NCBI GenBank assembly: GCA_020632665.1
Contig: JACKFC010000040.1
Location: 1 to 36,464, forward strand
DNA length: 36,464 nt
Source of the DNA: Deltaproteobacteria bacterium
GTDB taxonomy: Bacteria; Myxococcota_A; UBA9042
Reading direction: 5' to 3'
Shown here piece by piece: positions 1 through 10,114 of the stretch (the first letter of the stretch is position 1; each line of letters begins with the position of its first letter). The notes beneath the pieces are model-generated. The model saw only the letters and a list, made by a program, of their open reading frames with translations, did no database searches and was not told the origin of the DNA. Position numbers and translations under genes: made by a program.

Positions 1-1378
1 TCTGGCTCGCCGGGTTCGGCTTGCAGACCCCCGCGGCGGCGTCGCAATAGGGCACGCCGTTGCAGAGGTCGCCGTCGTCGGTGGGCAGGCAGTCGGCGTC
101 GGTCTTGCAGGCGCAGATCGGCTTGCCCGGCGTGCAGGTCTTGCCGTCACAGGTATCGCCCGAGGTGCAGGCGTCGCCGTCGTCGCAGGCGAAGGGCCCC
201 GGACTGGTCTGATCGGCCTTTTCCCACAGGCATTTGAGCGCGTCGCCCTGCCCCACGCAGCCGACCAAGGCGACATCGGCCCGCGGCATCAGCAGACACG
301 AACCGTCGCTCGGCTGGCAGACGTTCTTCGCGCACGCCGTCTCGTCGACGTCGGGGCAATAGACGATGGTCGCCGTGTTGACGACGCATTTTCCGCTCTG
401 CGACTCGCAGTAGAGCGTGCCGTTGCACACGTTGCCGTCCTCTTTGTCCTTGCAGTCGGCGTCCTGGGTGCATTTGCAGGTATTGGTGCCGCCGCCGCAG
501 ACGCCCGCGGCGCAGGTCTCACCGCTGGTGCACGCGTCGCCGTCGTCGCAGCTCTGCTGTTCCGCCACAGGGACCAACGTGCAGGCGCCGCTGCCCGACT
601 GGCAGAGATTCTTGCGGCAGGCGGTATCGAGCTTGTCGCTGCACTTCACCACCGTCGCCGGGTTGGGCTTGCAGCTGCCCGGCCCCTGCGCGCCCTTCTC
701 GCAATAGGGCACGCCGGTGCAGGGATCGCCGTCGGGATCGGGGCAATCCGCGTCGACCTGGCAGCCACAGACGTAGTCGGGCCCTGCGCAGCTCCCGTCC
801 TCGCAGCGATCGCCGGCCGTGCAGGCGTCACCATCGTCGCACGGCTCACCCTGGTGGCCCGCAACTTCGGTGCAGTCGCCGCTCAGCGGCACGCAGACCG
901 AGGTGCGGCAGACCGCATCGGACACCTTGCACACCACGACGGTCGCCGGGTTGATCTTGCAGGACCACGGGAAAGCGGCCTTGTCGCAATAGGGCGTGCC
1001 GTTGCAGAGGTCACCGTCGTCGCTGCAGCCGGCGTCGTCGCGGCAGCCGCAGAGCTCGGTCGCGCCGGCCTGGCAGGCGCCCGCCTTGCACACGTCCCCA
1101 AGGGTGCAGGGCTCGCCGTCGTCGCAGGGCTCGCCTTCGCGCCGCGGCGCCAGGACGCAGCCACCTTTCGTGGCGTCGCAGACCGCAGCCTCGCAGGCGG
1201 TGTCGCCGCTGGTGTCGCAGCTGCACGGCGCGGCCACCGCCGCGTCGATGGTCGGGGTGCCAGCGTCTTTTTTCGGGGCGCTATTCTCGCTCGAGCAGCT
1301 GACCACGCATACGGCGACGAACGCGGCGCACAAACACGCCCGGACTCTTGCCGTTGCCGTCGGTTCCGCAGCTACCAT
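1..1378 (-). CDS. Cys-rich modular lipoprotein, N-terminal part (runs off left edge)
   Basis: Reading leftwards from an ATG at 1378, the frame stays open to base 1, giving at least 459 residues with the C-terminus missing. The N-terminus has a hydrophobic stretch ending in the lipobox VVSC (Cys28), so it is probably a lipoprotein. A short polar linker follows, then at least four repeats of a disulfide-type module. Each holds CDDGDACTxGDxC, an acidic CxxDADC segment, a CNGTxYC-like segment, NPATVxxC, and a DxACxKxxC stretch. The same module is found in the proteins at 22619-28123 and 30588-32234. The start lies 41 bases after the end of the MORN-repeat gene on the same strand, so the two may be co-transcribed. 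The SD is weak (cagag). Function is unknown; a surface-exposed, disulfide-rich binding or structural role is inferred. The frame is inferred from Cys periodicity and the lipobox, both of which are clear. Confidence 0.85.
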   Translation of the reverse strand, partial: MVAAEPTATARVRACLCAAFVAVCVVSCSSENSAPKKDAGTPTIDAAVAAPCSCDTSGDTACEAAVCDATKGGCVLAPRREGEPCDDGEPCTLGDVCKAGACQAGATELCGCRDDAGCSDDGDLCNGTPYCDKAAFPWSCKINPATVVVCKVSDAVCRTSVCVPLSGDCTEVAGHQGEPCDDGDACTAGDRCEDGSCAGPDYVCGCQVDADCPDPDGDPCTGVPYCEKGAQGPGSCKPNPATVVKCSDKLDTACRKNLCQSGSGACTLVPVAEQQSCDDGDACTSGETCAAGVCGGGTNTCKCTQDADCKDKEDGNVCNGTLYCESQSGKCVVNTATIVYCPDVDETACAKNVCQPSDGSCLLMPRADVALVGCVGQGDALKCLWEKADQTSPGPFACDDGDACTSGDTCDGKTCTPGKPICACKTDADCLPTDDGDLCNGVPYCDAAAGVCKPNPASQ

Positions 1379-1419
1379 CGCTCTGCACGATGCCCGACGG
1401 CCACAGGAACATCAAACGA

Positions 1420-3051
1420 CTACGGACATGCTTTGGTCTCGGACTGATCGGCGTCCTTCGCTGTCCAGAGCAGTGAGCCGTTCTGCCAGCAGCTGCCCTC
1501 GAGCCAGCCACCGTCCGGCTTCCAGCGCTGGTGCCGGCCGTGCTTGGTGCCCTTGCTCCAGCCCTCGTCGCGGGCGAGCGTCTCGTCGCTGTACCACGCG
1601 AGGCGCTGGCCGTCGTAGCCGCCCTGCCAATAGGCGTGCTGCATCGCCTTGTTGCCGTTCTGGTACCAGGCGACGAAGGGCCCCTCGAGCAGGTCGTTCT
1701 GCCAGGTCGCCTCGTTCATCTTCTTGCCGTCGGGATACCAGGCCTTCCAATCGCCGTGCCGCTTGTTGGCCTGCCAGGCGCCCTCGCTGATCAGGGTGCC
1801 GTTGTCGGCCCAGCGCCGCTCGACGCCGTCTTTCTGGCCTGCCTTCCAATCGAGGGCGAAGGTCTGCTGCCCGGCGGCCGACCAAGCCTTCTCGGTGCCC
1901 TCGCGCTTGCCGGCGACCCACGGGATCTCGGCCTGCTTCACCCCGCCGGGGGCGTAGGTCTGCTGCAGTCCGTGCAGCTGGCCGCTCTGGTAGCCGGTGA
2001 TGGTAGCGATGTCGCCGCCCTCGTACCAGGTCGTCCAGGTGCCGTCGGGCTTGCTGTCGACGTAGTGCTGCTCGGATTGCTTGCCGCCGCTCTCGTACCA
2101 ATAGGTCCAGGTGCCCTGCGGCTGGTTGTTGGCGTAGGTCCGCTCGTATTGCTTGCTGCCGCTCTGGAAGAAGCCCCGGTCGAAGCCGTCCCGCTTGCCG
2201 TCTTTCCACAGCGTCTCGCGCTGCACCGTGCCGTCGGGCCACCACCAACGCTCGACGCCCTCGCGCTTGCCGGCGATGTAGACCGTCTCCTGCTGCTTGG
2301 TGCCGTCGGGATACCATTGGTTCCAGGTCCCGGTCGCTTGGCCGTTCTCGTACGAATACCGGTATTGCTTCGCGCCGTCCTGGTACCAGCCCTCGTGCAC
2401 GCCGTCCGGCTTGCCGTCGACGTAATGCGCCACCGATTGCTTGCTGCCGTCGGACCAAAAACCCTTCTGCTCGCCTTGCTGCTTGCCGTCCTGGAAGGTT
2501 TGCACGCTCTGCAGCACGCCGGAGGGATACCAGCGCTTGGTCGTGCCGTGGCGCTTGCCGTTCTTCCAATTCTCTTCGCTGACGAGGTTGCCGTTGCCGT
2601 CCCAGCTCTTCCACAGCCCTTCCGGGTTGCCGTTGACGTAGTAGCGCGAGAGCACCAGCACGCCGTTGTTGTTCCAGCGCTTGTAGGGGCCGTGGCGCAT
2701 CCCGTTCGGCGTAGCGCACCACCAGGTCGGGAAGAAGCTCGTCTGCTTCTGCTGCGTCGTGCCGGGCGGGCAGTCGAGGTCCGAGGGGCCGGGGCCGGTC
2801 ACGACCTGGATGGTGTCCGCCGTATCATCGCTGGCGTCTGCGTCCGCGGTCTGCACGGCGATATCGTCGGTGTCGGTGTTCGCAGTGCCGTCGGTGCCGC
2901 CCACGCCGTCGACGCCTGTGCTGGCGTCGACAGCGGCGTCCGAGCCTGCGTCGTTGCCGCCGTCTGCGCCGCAGCCCCCGACCGTCAGGCCGAGGGCTGC
3001 GAGCAGCAGGGCGGAGTGCAGGCGAAGGCGGGTGCGCCGCGGATTACGCAC
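1420..3051 (-). CDS. MORN-like repeat lipoprotein (17 exact 24-residue repeats)
   Basis: 543 residues. The start is GTG at 3051, preceded by GAGGGG at a spacing of six bases, and it overlaps the stop of the upstream DUF2330 gene by 8 bp, which implies translational coupling. A basic n-region and hydrophobic core lead to the lipobox VGGC (Cys27). Residues 28-90 are a low-complexity Asp/Ala/Thr/Gly linker. Residues 121-528 are 17 back-to-back 24-residue units of the form G-x-W-x-x-W-x-x-[DN]-G-x-K-x-x-x-x-x-[YW]-x-x-G-K-x-x. They match the MORN_2 / YwqK-type repeat family, and a 15-residue tail follows. Such repeats form extended beta-hairpin strips and are often annotated as antitoxin-like on similarity alone, which would be misleading here. 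The lipobox and linker point to display on the outer membrane. The ligand is unknown. Confidence 0.9.
   Translation of the reverse strand: MRNPRRTRLRLHSALLLAALGLTVGGCGADGGNDAGSDAAVDASTGVDGVGGTDGTANTDTDDIAVQTADADASDDTADTIQVVTGPGPSDLDCPPGTTQQKQTSFFPTWWCATPNGMRHGPYKRWNNNGVLVLSRYYVNGNPEGLWKSWDGNGNLVSEENWKNGKRHGTTKRWYPSGVLQSVQTFQDGKQQGEQKGFWSDGSKQSVAHYVDGKPDGVHEGWYQDGAKQYRYSYENGQATGTWNQWYPDGTKQQETVYIAGKREGVERWWWPDGTVQRETLWKDGKRDGFDRGFFQSGSKQYERTYANNQPQGTWTYWYESGGKQSEQHYVDSKPDGTWTTWYEGGDIATITGYQSGQLHGLQQTYAPGGVKQAEIPWVAGKREGTEKAWSAAGQQTFALDWKAGQKDGVERRWADNGTLISEGAWQANKRHGDWKAWYPDGKKMNEATWQNDLLEGPFVAWYQNGNKAMQHAYWQGGYDGQRLAWYSDETLARDEGWSKGTKHGRHQRWKPDGGWLEGSCWQNGSLLWTAKDADQSETKACP
1468..2691 (-). 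repeat. 17 tandem 72-bp coding repeats (MORN-like units)
   Basis: Codons 121-528 of the lipoprotein at 1420-3051 divide exactly into 17 units of 24 codons with no insertions or deletions. Each unit starts with Gly, has an aromatic residue at positions 3 or 6, an NG/DG/SG turn near position 9-10, an aromatic residue near position 18, and a G-K-like turn near position 21. DNA identity between units is only moderate, so these are old, diversified protein repeats. Confidence 0.85.
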
Positions 3052-5068
3052 GCTCGGCCCCCTCGTGGCGGCGGCGCCAGAGCAGGCCGACCATCGCGAG
3101 CAGGCCGAAGATCAGGCCCGCGTCGGTGCTGCCGTTCGGATGCGCCGTGCATCCGCCGCCGACGTCGGCGTTGCTCCCGGTGCCGCCACCGGCGCTGCCG
3201 GTACCGGGGCCGCCGTTGCCGCCGTTGACGCTCTCGGCCCACGGCTTGACGGTGTGCACGACGGTGCACTTGGAGTCGTCGCGCTGCAGCACGAAGCTGC
3301 GCTTGCCGTCGTTCTCCGGCAGCTTCCAGCGGGCATCGACCGGCTCGAGCGCGACGGTCTTCGGCAGCGAGGGGCCGCCGCCGACGATGGCGCCGGCGAT
3401 CGCCGAGTCGACCAGCTCGATCTGGCTCTCGTGGACCTGCTGCGCGCCGCCCGTCTCGTCGAGGAGCTCGACCCGCAGGGCCATCGGCGCGTCCTTGAAG
3501 CGGGGGTCGATGGCGTTGTTGCCGATCTCACCGGTGGCGTTGAAATCACCCGGGACGGTGCCGTCGATCACCCAGCTGCCGCCACCGGCGAGGGTGATCC
3601 GGGTCTGGTCGTAGGGGTACCAGCCAGTGCTGCAGACGCGCTTGAAGGTCGCGGCGTATTCGTTGCCGACGTCGGGAAGCTCGCTGTTGAAGCCGAAGAT
3701 CGGGTCACGGTCCATCTCGTCCGGCGAGATGCGCAGCACCAGGCGGGTCACGGTGTCGGCGGCGATGAGCGCGTCGGCCATGCCGTGGATCGGCTGGACG
3801 TAATCCTTGTCGAGCGCGGCGGCCAGCGCGGGGCCGTCGACCGGCAACGTCGAGGGGCCGGCGAGCTGCTTGCTGCACCACGAGTTGTTCTTCTGCTCGA
3901 CCGCGTAGCCGCAGCTCTGCAGCTGGCTGAAGTAGCCGAAGGGGTCCTGCCCGGCGAGCTTCGCCAGCCCGGTGAACTTCTCCAGGATGCCGACCGAATC
4001 GGGCGAGAGGATGAGGCGGCTGTCGATCAACGCCTTCGCCAGGCCCGCGGCGTCGGTGACGTAGCTGATCGGCGTGACGTCCATGCGCTGGCTCTCGGCG
4101 ACCAGAGAGGTCTCCTTGCCGGGTCCGGCGTATTCGGTGACGAAGGCGCGGCCGGCGGCCTCGTCGATCGCGGCAGACATCACCTGCGCGTAGTTGTTGC
4201 CGTTCTGGAACCAGTTCAGCTTGAGCGGGTTGATCTCGACGTGCATGTGGTTCTTCGGCACCGCGCGGCCGGGGCCGGCGAGGGTGACGATGACGCTCAT
4301 ATCGTCGGCGGCGGCGATGCTGGTCAGGCGCAGCGGCACGCAGGCCTCGGCGCCGTCCATCTCCAGCACGATCGGCTTGATCTCGTTGACGCCGGCGTTG
4401 TTCTGCAGCTTGACCGCGACGAAGAGGTCGCCCTTCTCGAGGTGGCTCTTGATGATCGGCAACGCCTTCTGCGGGGTGTCGTAGCCGTTCTTGTTCAGCC
4501 AATCGAGCAGCGCCTGCGGGTCCTTGCTGGCGAGGATCTCGTAGTCGTAGGGGCCGGCCTGATCCTTCTCGAGAACCTGCACCGCCTCGTCGCCGTTCTT
4601 CGCCTCGGAGCTGCCGTCGGCCGAATCCCCGCGGAAGCCACCGCCCGCTGCGGAGGGCGCCGCTGCACCCGGACGGCTCTGCGAGTCGCCGAAGCAATAG
4701 CTCGTCCAGCTGCGGCAGTTCTCGTCGGTATTGTCGAGCTCGGTGCGGAAGCGCGGCGCGTGGCGCTGATCGAGCTGGTCGAAGACCCACGACGTGCCGA
4801 CCGAGACCTTCGGCTTGCTCGGCAGCGGCAGGACCCAACCGAAATCCTCGGCCAGACCGGTGAAGCGCACCTCGACCCAGACCCGGGTCTTGTTCGTCTT
4901 GCTGTCGCGATGGAAGAGCACCCGCTCGGCGTTCTGCAAGATCAGCTGGCTGTTCTGCTGCCCAGGCGGCGAGAAACAACCACCACAGGCCAGGGCCGCG
5001 TTGGGAGCGGCGAGAAGGGCTGCCAGCACGGCGGGCAGCGCGGCGAATCGGGTCAAGCGGGTGCGCAT
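3044..5068 (-). CDS. DUF2330 domain envelope protein with MYXO-CTERM-like tail
   Basis: 674 residues from the ATG at 5068. I chose this start over the in-frame ATG at 5083 because AGGAG lies six to eight bases before it. A Sec signal peptide ends near ALACGG. The mature start, with CGGCF, then QNAERVLF, then a VLPLP segment, is characteristic of DUF2330. The C-terminus has a Gly-rich spacer, GGC, a hydrophobic helix (LIFGLLAMVGLLW) and RRR. This three-part layout is that of MYXO-CTERM sorting tails, which are thought to be processed by a rhombosortase- or myxosortase-like enzyme. A paralogue lies at 14825-16771, so DUF2330 genes flank the V-ATPase operon. It is the first gene of the leftward set and overlaps the MORN-repeat gene by 8 bp. 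The function of DUF2330 is unknown; the protein is expected in the periplasm or on the surface. Confidence 0.88.
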   Translation of the reverse strand: MRTRLTRFAALPAVLAALLAAPNAALACGGCFSPPGQQNSQLILQNAERVLFHRDSKTNKTRVWVEVRFTGLAEDFGWVLPLPSKPKVSVGTSWVFDQLDQRHAPRFRTELDNTDENCRSWTSYCFGDSQSRPGAAAPSAAGGGFRGDSADGSSEAKNGDEAVQVLEKDQAGPYDYEILASKDPQALLDWLNKNGYDTPQKALPIIKSHLEKGDLFVAVKLQNNAGVNEIKPIVLEMDGAEACVPLRLTSIAAADDMSVIVTLAGPGRAVPKNHMHVEINPLKLNWFQNGNNYAQVMSAAIDEAAGRAFVTEYAGPGKETSLVAESQRMDVTPISYVTDAAGLAKALIDSRLILSPDSVGILEKFTGLAKLAGQDPFGYFSQLQSCGYAVEQKNNSWCSKQLAGPSTLPVDGPALAAALDKDYVQPIHGMADALIAADTVTRLVLRISPDEMDRDPIFGFNSELPDVGNEYAATFKRVCSTGWYPYDQTRITLAGGGSWVIDGTVPGDFNATGEIGNNAIDPRFKDAPMALRVELLDETGGAQQVHESQIELVDSAIAGAIVGGGPSLPKTVALEPVDARWKLPENDGKRSFVLQRDDSKCTVVHTVKPWAESVNGGNGGPGTGSAGGGTGSNADVGGGCTAHPNGSTDAGLIFGLLAMVGLLWRRRHEGAERA

Positions 5069-5404
5069 CTTCGGTCTCCTCATCCGGCAGCGCTCATTGG
5101 CGGCCGTCGGACCCCTACAGGAGCAACGAGGATGCCAGCATCACACGAGTCGACGCAACAGTCGGAGATCGCATCGGGATGATCGGAGAAGCGGGAACGC
5201 CGACGCAGGACGTTGTGTTGAACTTCTCTACAACGATCCGAAGTTTGCGTAGTATCTTTCTACACCCTCTGCGGGTCCTGCGCGGGGGCTGCTGCGCGGC
5301 ACCGGAGAAGAGTCGCTGTGTGAACGCCGGTTGCGTTTCCTGTTGGAGCGGAGTATGCCGCGCCCGCGAGAGCCGGGGCCCCCCCGGCCGCGCGGGAGGA
5401 AGGG
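5069..5404. promoter_or_regulatory. Divergent intergenic region between the DUF2330 operon and the V-ATPase operon
   Basis: 336 bases without a convincing gene; it must hold promoters for both directions. The stretch around 5213-5265 is clearly more AT-rich than its surroundings and contains a dyad, AACTTC at 5221-5226 and GAAGTT at 5240-5245, plus TTGAAC at 5218 and TAGTAT at 5250. The spacing of those last two hexamers (26 bases) does not fit a standard sigma-70 promoter, so no exact promoter is called. The segment next to the operon start holds a strong hairpin, listed separately. Confidence 0.4.
5363..5404 (+). promoter_or_regulatory. Nested hairpin abutting the SD of the V-ATPase operon
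   Basis: CCCGCG (5363-5368) can pair with CGCGGG (5391-5396), enclosing GCCGGGG (5372-5378) paired with CCCCGGC (5382-5388) around a 3-base loop. All pairs are perfect Watson-Crick. The SD GGAGG at 5395-5399 shares two bases with the outer stem and lies five bases before the ATG at 5405. The fold could limit ribosome access or protect the 5' end of the mRNA. Its existence is seen in the sequence; any regulatory role is inference. Confidence 0.5.
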
Positions 5405-6067
5405 ATGACCCAGGCCACCAGCGGCATCGCGAGTCTCATCGAGAAGATCAAGCAAGACGGCGTCCACGCCGGCGAGCAGGCGCGCAGCGAGCGGATCGCC
5501 CAGGCGGAGAAGGACGCCGAGGCGATCTTGGCCAAGGCGCGCGAGCAGGCCCGCAAGATCACCGAAGACGCCGAGAAAGCCGCGAAGCAGCGGCGGACCC
5601 AGCTCGAGGCCGAGCTCCGCATGGCGGCGCGCGACTTCGCCTTCCGCCTGCAAGAGCGGATCGTCCATCAGGTCGTGCGGCCCGAGGCAGAGGCGCTGAC
5701 CAAGGCCGCGCTCGCCGACCCGGCGGCCGTCAGCGGCCTGGTCGTCCAGTTCGTCCAGCAATGGGGCGAGAGCGGCGGCAAGGTCTTCGCCAACGCTGCG
5801 CTGAAGGACGCGCTGGTCGGCGCGCTGGGCAAGCGCATCGGCAAGGCGGCCGAGGGCGGCGTCGAGATCGTCGACGAGGCCGGTCAGGGCGGCTTCCGCC
5901 TGGTCAAGCAGGGCGAGCATTTCGCCTGGGACGTCAGCGCCGACGCGGTCGCCCGCGAGCTGGCGCAGCTGGTCGAGCCCGGCCTGCGCGAGCTGCTGCT
6001 GCCCGAGCCACCGAAGCGGCCCGCCAGCGGTAGCTTCCGTGCCGTGCCGGCCGACGCCGAAGCCTAG
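5405..6067 (+). CDS. atpE: V/A-type ATPase subunit E
   Basis: 220 residues. Subunit E is the peripheral-stalk (stator) protein that ties the catalytic head to subunit I. The N-terminal 75 or so residues are a highly charged Ala/Lys/Glu/Arg-rich coiled coil (many AE-K and AR-E steps), as expected for the long right-handed stalk helix. It is followed by a compact C-terminal domain that would bind the top of subunit B. The length is normal for bacterial E subunits. It is the first gene of the operon, with GGAGG five bases before the ATG. The partner stalk subunit G/H is not recognisable nearby, as in other operons of this compact class. The call rests on coiled-coil character plus position. Confidence 0.85.
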   Translation: MTQATSGIASLIEKIKQDGVHAGEQARSERIAQAEKDAEAILAKAREQARKITEDAEKAAKQRRTQLEAELRMAARDFAFRLQERIVHQVVRPEAEALTKAALADPAAVSGLVVQFVQQWGESGGKVFANAALKDALVGALGKRIGKAAEGGVEIVDEAGQGGFRLVKQGEHFAWDVSADAVARELAQLVEPGLRELLLPEPPKRPASGSFRAVPADAEA

Positions 6068-6081
6068 CCGGAGCGCGGAGC

Positions 6082-6879
6082 ATGTCGCTCGTCTACCTCA
6101 TCACCGGCCTGCCCCGGCTGCAGCGCGGCGCTCCCCCGCCGATCGCGCGGGCGGAATTCGTCCGCCGTTGTCGCGATACGTTGCGCGGCCCGGATCGCGA
6201 CGAATTCGAGCTGCTGCTGCAGATCGAGTCGGTGGAGGAGACGGTGCGCCTCTCGTTGCGGGCCCAGCTCGAGGCGGCCGACGACGAAGCGCTCGCCGCG
6301 AGCGTGGTGCACGACCGGCAGGACGGCGTCGACCGCGAGCGGCTTCCGGACTGGCTGCTCCGGCCCGCGCCGCAGCACGTCCTGTTGCGCCGACACTACT
6401 TCGAGGTGACGCGCGCGGCGCGCACCGAGTTCCTCACCCGCTGGGCGAATTTCCGCGTCGATATCGGCGAGGTCATCACCGCCAAGCTGTGCCGGGTCGA
6501 GGGCATGAGCCGCGAGGACTTCCTGGTCCAGATGCAGGGCAGCTTCGACGCCTCGGCGCCGCTGATCGTCCGCAGCTGGGAAGATCCGAGCCTCGGCCTG
6601 GGCCAGCGCTTCTGGTGGCTGGACCGGGTCCTGCGCGCGATGGAAGACGACGACCTGCTCGCGATGTCGCGTGAGCTCGACGCCGTGCTCTGGGAGAAGG
6701 TCGAGCAGCTCTCGACCCACGAGACCTTCAGCATCGAGACGCTGCTGGCCTACTACGTGCAACTGCGCATCCTCGAACGCGAGGCGAGCTGGGATGCCGA
6801 GCGTGGTCGCGCCGTGCTCGAGCAGATCCTCGCCCGCTCGGCCGAGGCCACCGCCGCCGCTGGAGCCGCGCCGGCCTAG
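6082..6879 (+). CDS. DUF2764 family protein, probable V-ATPase accessory or C-like subunit
   Basis: 265 residues, mostly alpha-helical and soluble, with no signal peptide. It begins MSLVYLITGLPRL; a start of the YxITGLP type is the hallmark of DUF2764 proteins, which sit between subunits E and A in V-ATPase operons of Chlamydia, Borrelia and Bacteroidetes. A central helical part contains ITAKLCRVEGMSREDF, followed by a C-terminal helix with YYVQLRILER. Family members are generally thought to stand in for subunit C, the socket between the central stalk and the proteolipid ring, because no C gene exists in these operons. That role is inference from genomic context. It lies 14 bases after atpE and 43 before atpA, in the same operon. 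Confidence 0.8.
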   Translation: MSLVYLITGLPRLQRGAPPPIARAEFVRRCRDTLRGPDRDEFELLLQIESVEETVRLSLRAQLEAADDEALAASVVHDRQDGVDRERLPDWLLRPAPQHVLLRRHYFEVTRAARTEFLTRWANFRVDIGEVITAKLCRVEGMSREDFLVQMQGSFDASAPLIVRSWEDPSLGLGQRFWWLDRVLRAMEDDDLLAMSRELDAVLWEKVEQLSTHETFSIETLLAYYVQLRILEREASWDAERGRAVLEQILARSAEATAAAGAAPA

Positions 6880-6922
6880 CCGCAGCCGACCGCCGCGCAG
6901 CCAACGGACGCTGGGAGACAAG

Positions 6923-8767
6923 ATGAGCCAGGACACCCGACCGCAGCCCTCCGCCCCGAACGCCGGCGCCCTCACCGGCGGCCGCGTCGTCGGCGTCAGC
7001 GGCAATATGGTCACGGTCGCCTTCGACGGCGACGTCCGGATGAACGAAGTCGCCTTCATCGTCCTCTCCGGCGAGGGCGACGACGCGCTGCGGCTCAAGG
7101 CCGAGGTGATCCGCATCCGCAACGGCGAGTGCGACCTGCAGGTCTTCGAGGATACGCGCGGCATCAAGGTCGGCACCGCGGTCGTCTTCACCGGCGAGCT
7201 GCTGGCGATCGAGCTCGGGCCGGGCCTGCTCTCGATGACCTACGACGGCCTGGGCAACCCGCTCGGCGCGCTCGCCGACAAATGCGGCTTCTTCCTGCAG
7301 CGCGGCGTCTACCTGCCGACGCTCGACCGCAAGACGACGTGGGCCTGGACCCCGCGGGCCCGCATCGGCCAGCGCCTCTCGGCCGGCCATTGCCTCGGCA
7401 CCGTGCCGGAGTCGATGTTCGAGCACCGGATCATGGTGCCCTTCGGCGTCGTCGGTCAGGTCGAGATCCTCGACCTCGCGCCCCCCGGCGAATATACGGT
7501 CGACCACGTCGTCGCCAAGGTGAAGGTCGTCGCCACCGGTGAGGAGCGCGGCCTGACGATGGTGATGAACTGGCCGGTCAAGCGCCCGGTGCAGGCCTAC
7601 GCCGAGCGCCTGCTGCCGACCGCGCCGCTGACCACCCGGACCCGCATCGTCGACGCCTTCTTCCCGGTCGCCGAGGGCGGCACCGCCTGCGTTCCGGGCC
7701 CCTTCGGCTCGGGCAAGACGGTCTTTCAGCAGTCGGTCAGCCGCTTCGCCGAGGCCGATATCGTGATCGTCGCGGCGTGCGGCGAGCGCGCCGGCGAGGT
7801 CGTCGAGACGCTGCGCGAGTTTCCCGAGCTGATCGACCCGCGCACCGGCGAGCCGCTGATGGCGCGCACGATCATCATCTGCAACACCTCGTCGATGCCG
7901 GTCGCGGCGCGTGAGGCCTCGGTCTACACCGCGGTGACGCTCGCCGAGTACTACCGCCAGATGGGCCTGCGCGCGCTGCTGCTCGCCGACTCGACCAGCC
8001 GCTGGGCGCAGGCGCTGCGCGAGATGAGCGGCCGCCTCGAGGAGATCCCCGGCGAAGAGGCCTTCCCGGCCTACCTCGGCTCGCTGATCGCCGCCTTCTA
8101 CGAGCGCGCCGGCCTCTGTCGGCTCGAGGACCCGAACCTCGGCAGCGCCCGCGGTTCGGTCACCACCATCGGCACGGTCTCGCCGGCCGGCGGCAACTTC
8201 GAAGAGCCGGTCACGCAGAGCACGCTCGCCGTCGTCGGCTGCTTCCTCGGCCTGACCTACGCCCGCTCGTACGCCAAGCGCTTCCCGGCCATCGCGCCGC
8301 TGGAGTCGTGGAGCAAATACATCGAGCGGATGCGCCCCGCGCTGGAAGAGGCCTATTTCCCCGGCTGGGTCGACACCATCAAGAAGCTGCACAGCCTCTA
8401 CGGCGCCGGCCAGCGGGTCGGTGACCAGATGAAGGTCGTCGGCGAGGACGATCTCTCGCTCGAGGACTTCATCACCTTCCTCGCCGCCGAGTTCGTCGAC
8501 GCCGTCTTCATGCAGCAGAACGCCTTCTCCGAGGTCGACGCCAGCCCGAGCAACGAGCGGACGGCGCTGCTGATGCGGATGACGACCGCGGCGATCGACC
8601 ACGACTTCGGCTTCCGCAGCAAGGACGAGGCGCGCGAGCGCTTCACCGAGCTGACGGCGCTGTTCCGCGACTGGAACCTCGCCGCCGAGGAATCCGACGA
8701 CTACACGGCGCTGCTCGGCAAGATCGAGGGCCACCTCGGCGCGGACGCCGTCCGCCAGGCCGCCTAA
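6923..8767 (+). CDS. atpA: V/A-type ATPase catalytic subunit A
   Basis: 614 residues from the ATG at 6923, preceded by GGGAGA. The open frame extends upstream to 6671, but that part overlaps the DUF2764 gene and lacks an SD. The N-terminal beta-barrel begins with GGRVVGVSGNMVTVAF. The family-specific 'non-homologous region' follows, around GEYTVDHVV. The Walker A P-loop GPFGSGKT lies at residues 259-266, with catalytic Lys265. Further on are ADSTSRWAQALREMSGR and GEEAFPAYL, typical of catalytic A subunits rather than F-type beta subunits. Length is close to the usual 580-610. Three copies alternate with B in the head and hydrolyse or synthesise ATP. The stop codon is part of the SD (taaggag) of atpB. 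Confidence 0.97.
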   Translation: MSQDTRPQPSAPNAGALTGGRVVGVSGNMVTVAFDGDVRMNEVAFIVLSGEGDDALRLKAEVIRIRNGECDLQVFEDTRGIKVGTAVVFTGELLAIELGPGLLSMTYDGLGNPLGALADKCGFFLQRGVYLPTLDRKTTWAWTPRARIGQRLSAGHCLGTVPESMFEHRIMVPFGVVGQVEILDLAPPGEYTVDHVVAKVKVVATGEERGLTMVMNWPVKRPVQAYAERLLPTAPLTTRTRIVDAFFPVAEGGTACVPGPFGSGKTVFQQSVSRFAEADIVIVAACGERAGEVVETLREFPELIDPRTGEPLMARTIIICNTSSMPVAAREASVYTAVTLAEYYRQMGLRALLLADSTSRWAQALREMSGRLEEIPGEEAFPAYLGSLIAAFYERAGLCRLEDPNLGSARGSVTTIGTVSPAGGNFEEPVTQSTLAVVGCFLGLTYARSYAKRFPAIAPLESWSKYIERMRPALEEAYFPGWVDTIKKLHSLYGAGQRVGDQMKVVGEDDLSLEDFITFLAAEFVDAVFMQQNAFSEVDASPSNERTALLMRMTTAAIDHDFGFRSKDEARERFTELTALFRDWNLAAEESDDYTALLGKIEGHLGADAVRQAA

Positions 8768-8776
8768 GGAGCCACC

Positions 8777-10090
<1,314 letters not shown>

Positions 10091-10114
10091 GCCCAGCCCG
10101 GAGCGGAACACCCC

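Noticed and set aside
1420..3051. YwqK-type antitoxin component
   Set aside because: Only the repeat type matches. The gene has a lipobox and long linker, and no toxin gene is adjacent.
1531..3228. 565-codon plus-strand frame opposite the MORN-repeat gene
   Set aside because: Its apparent Leu/Val repeats only mirror the 72-bp coding repeats on the minus strand.
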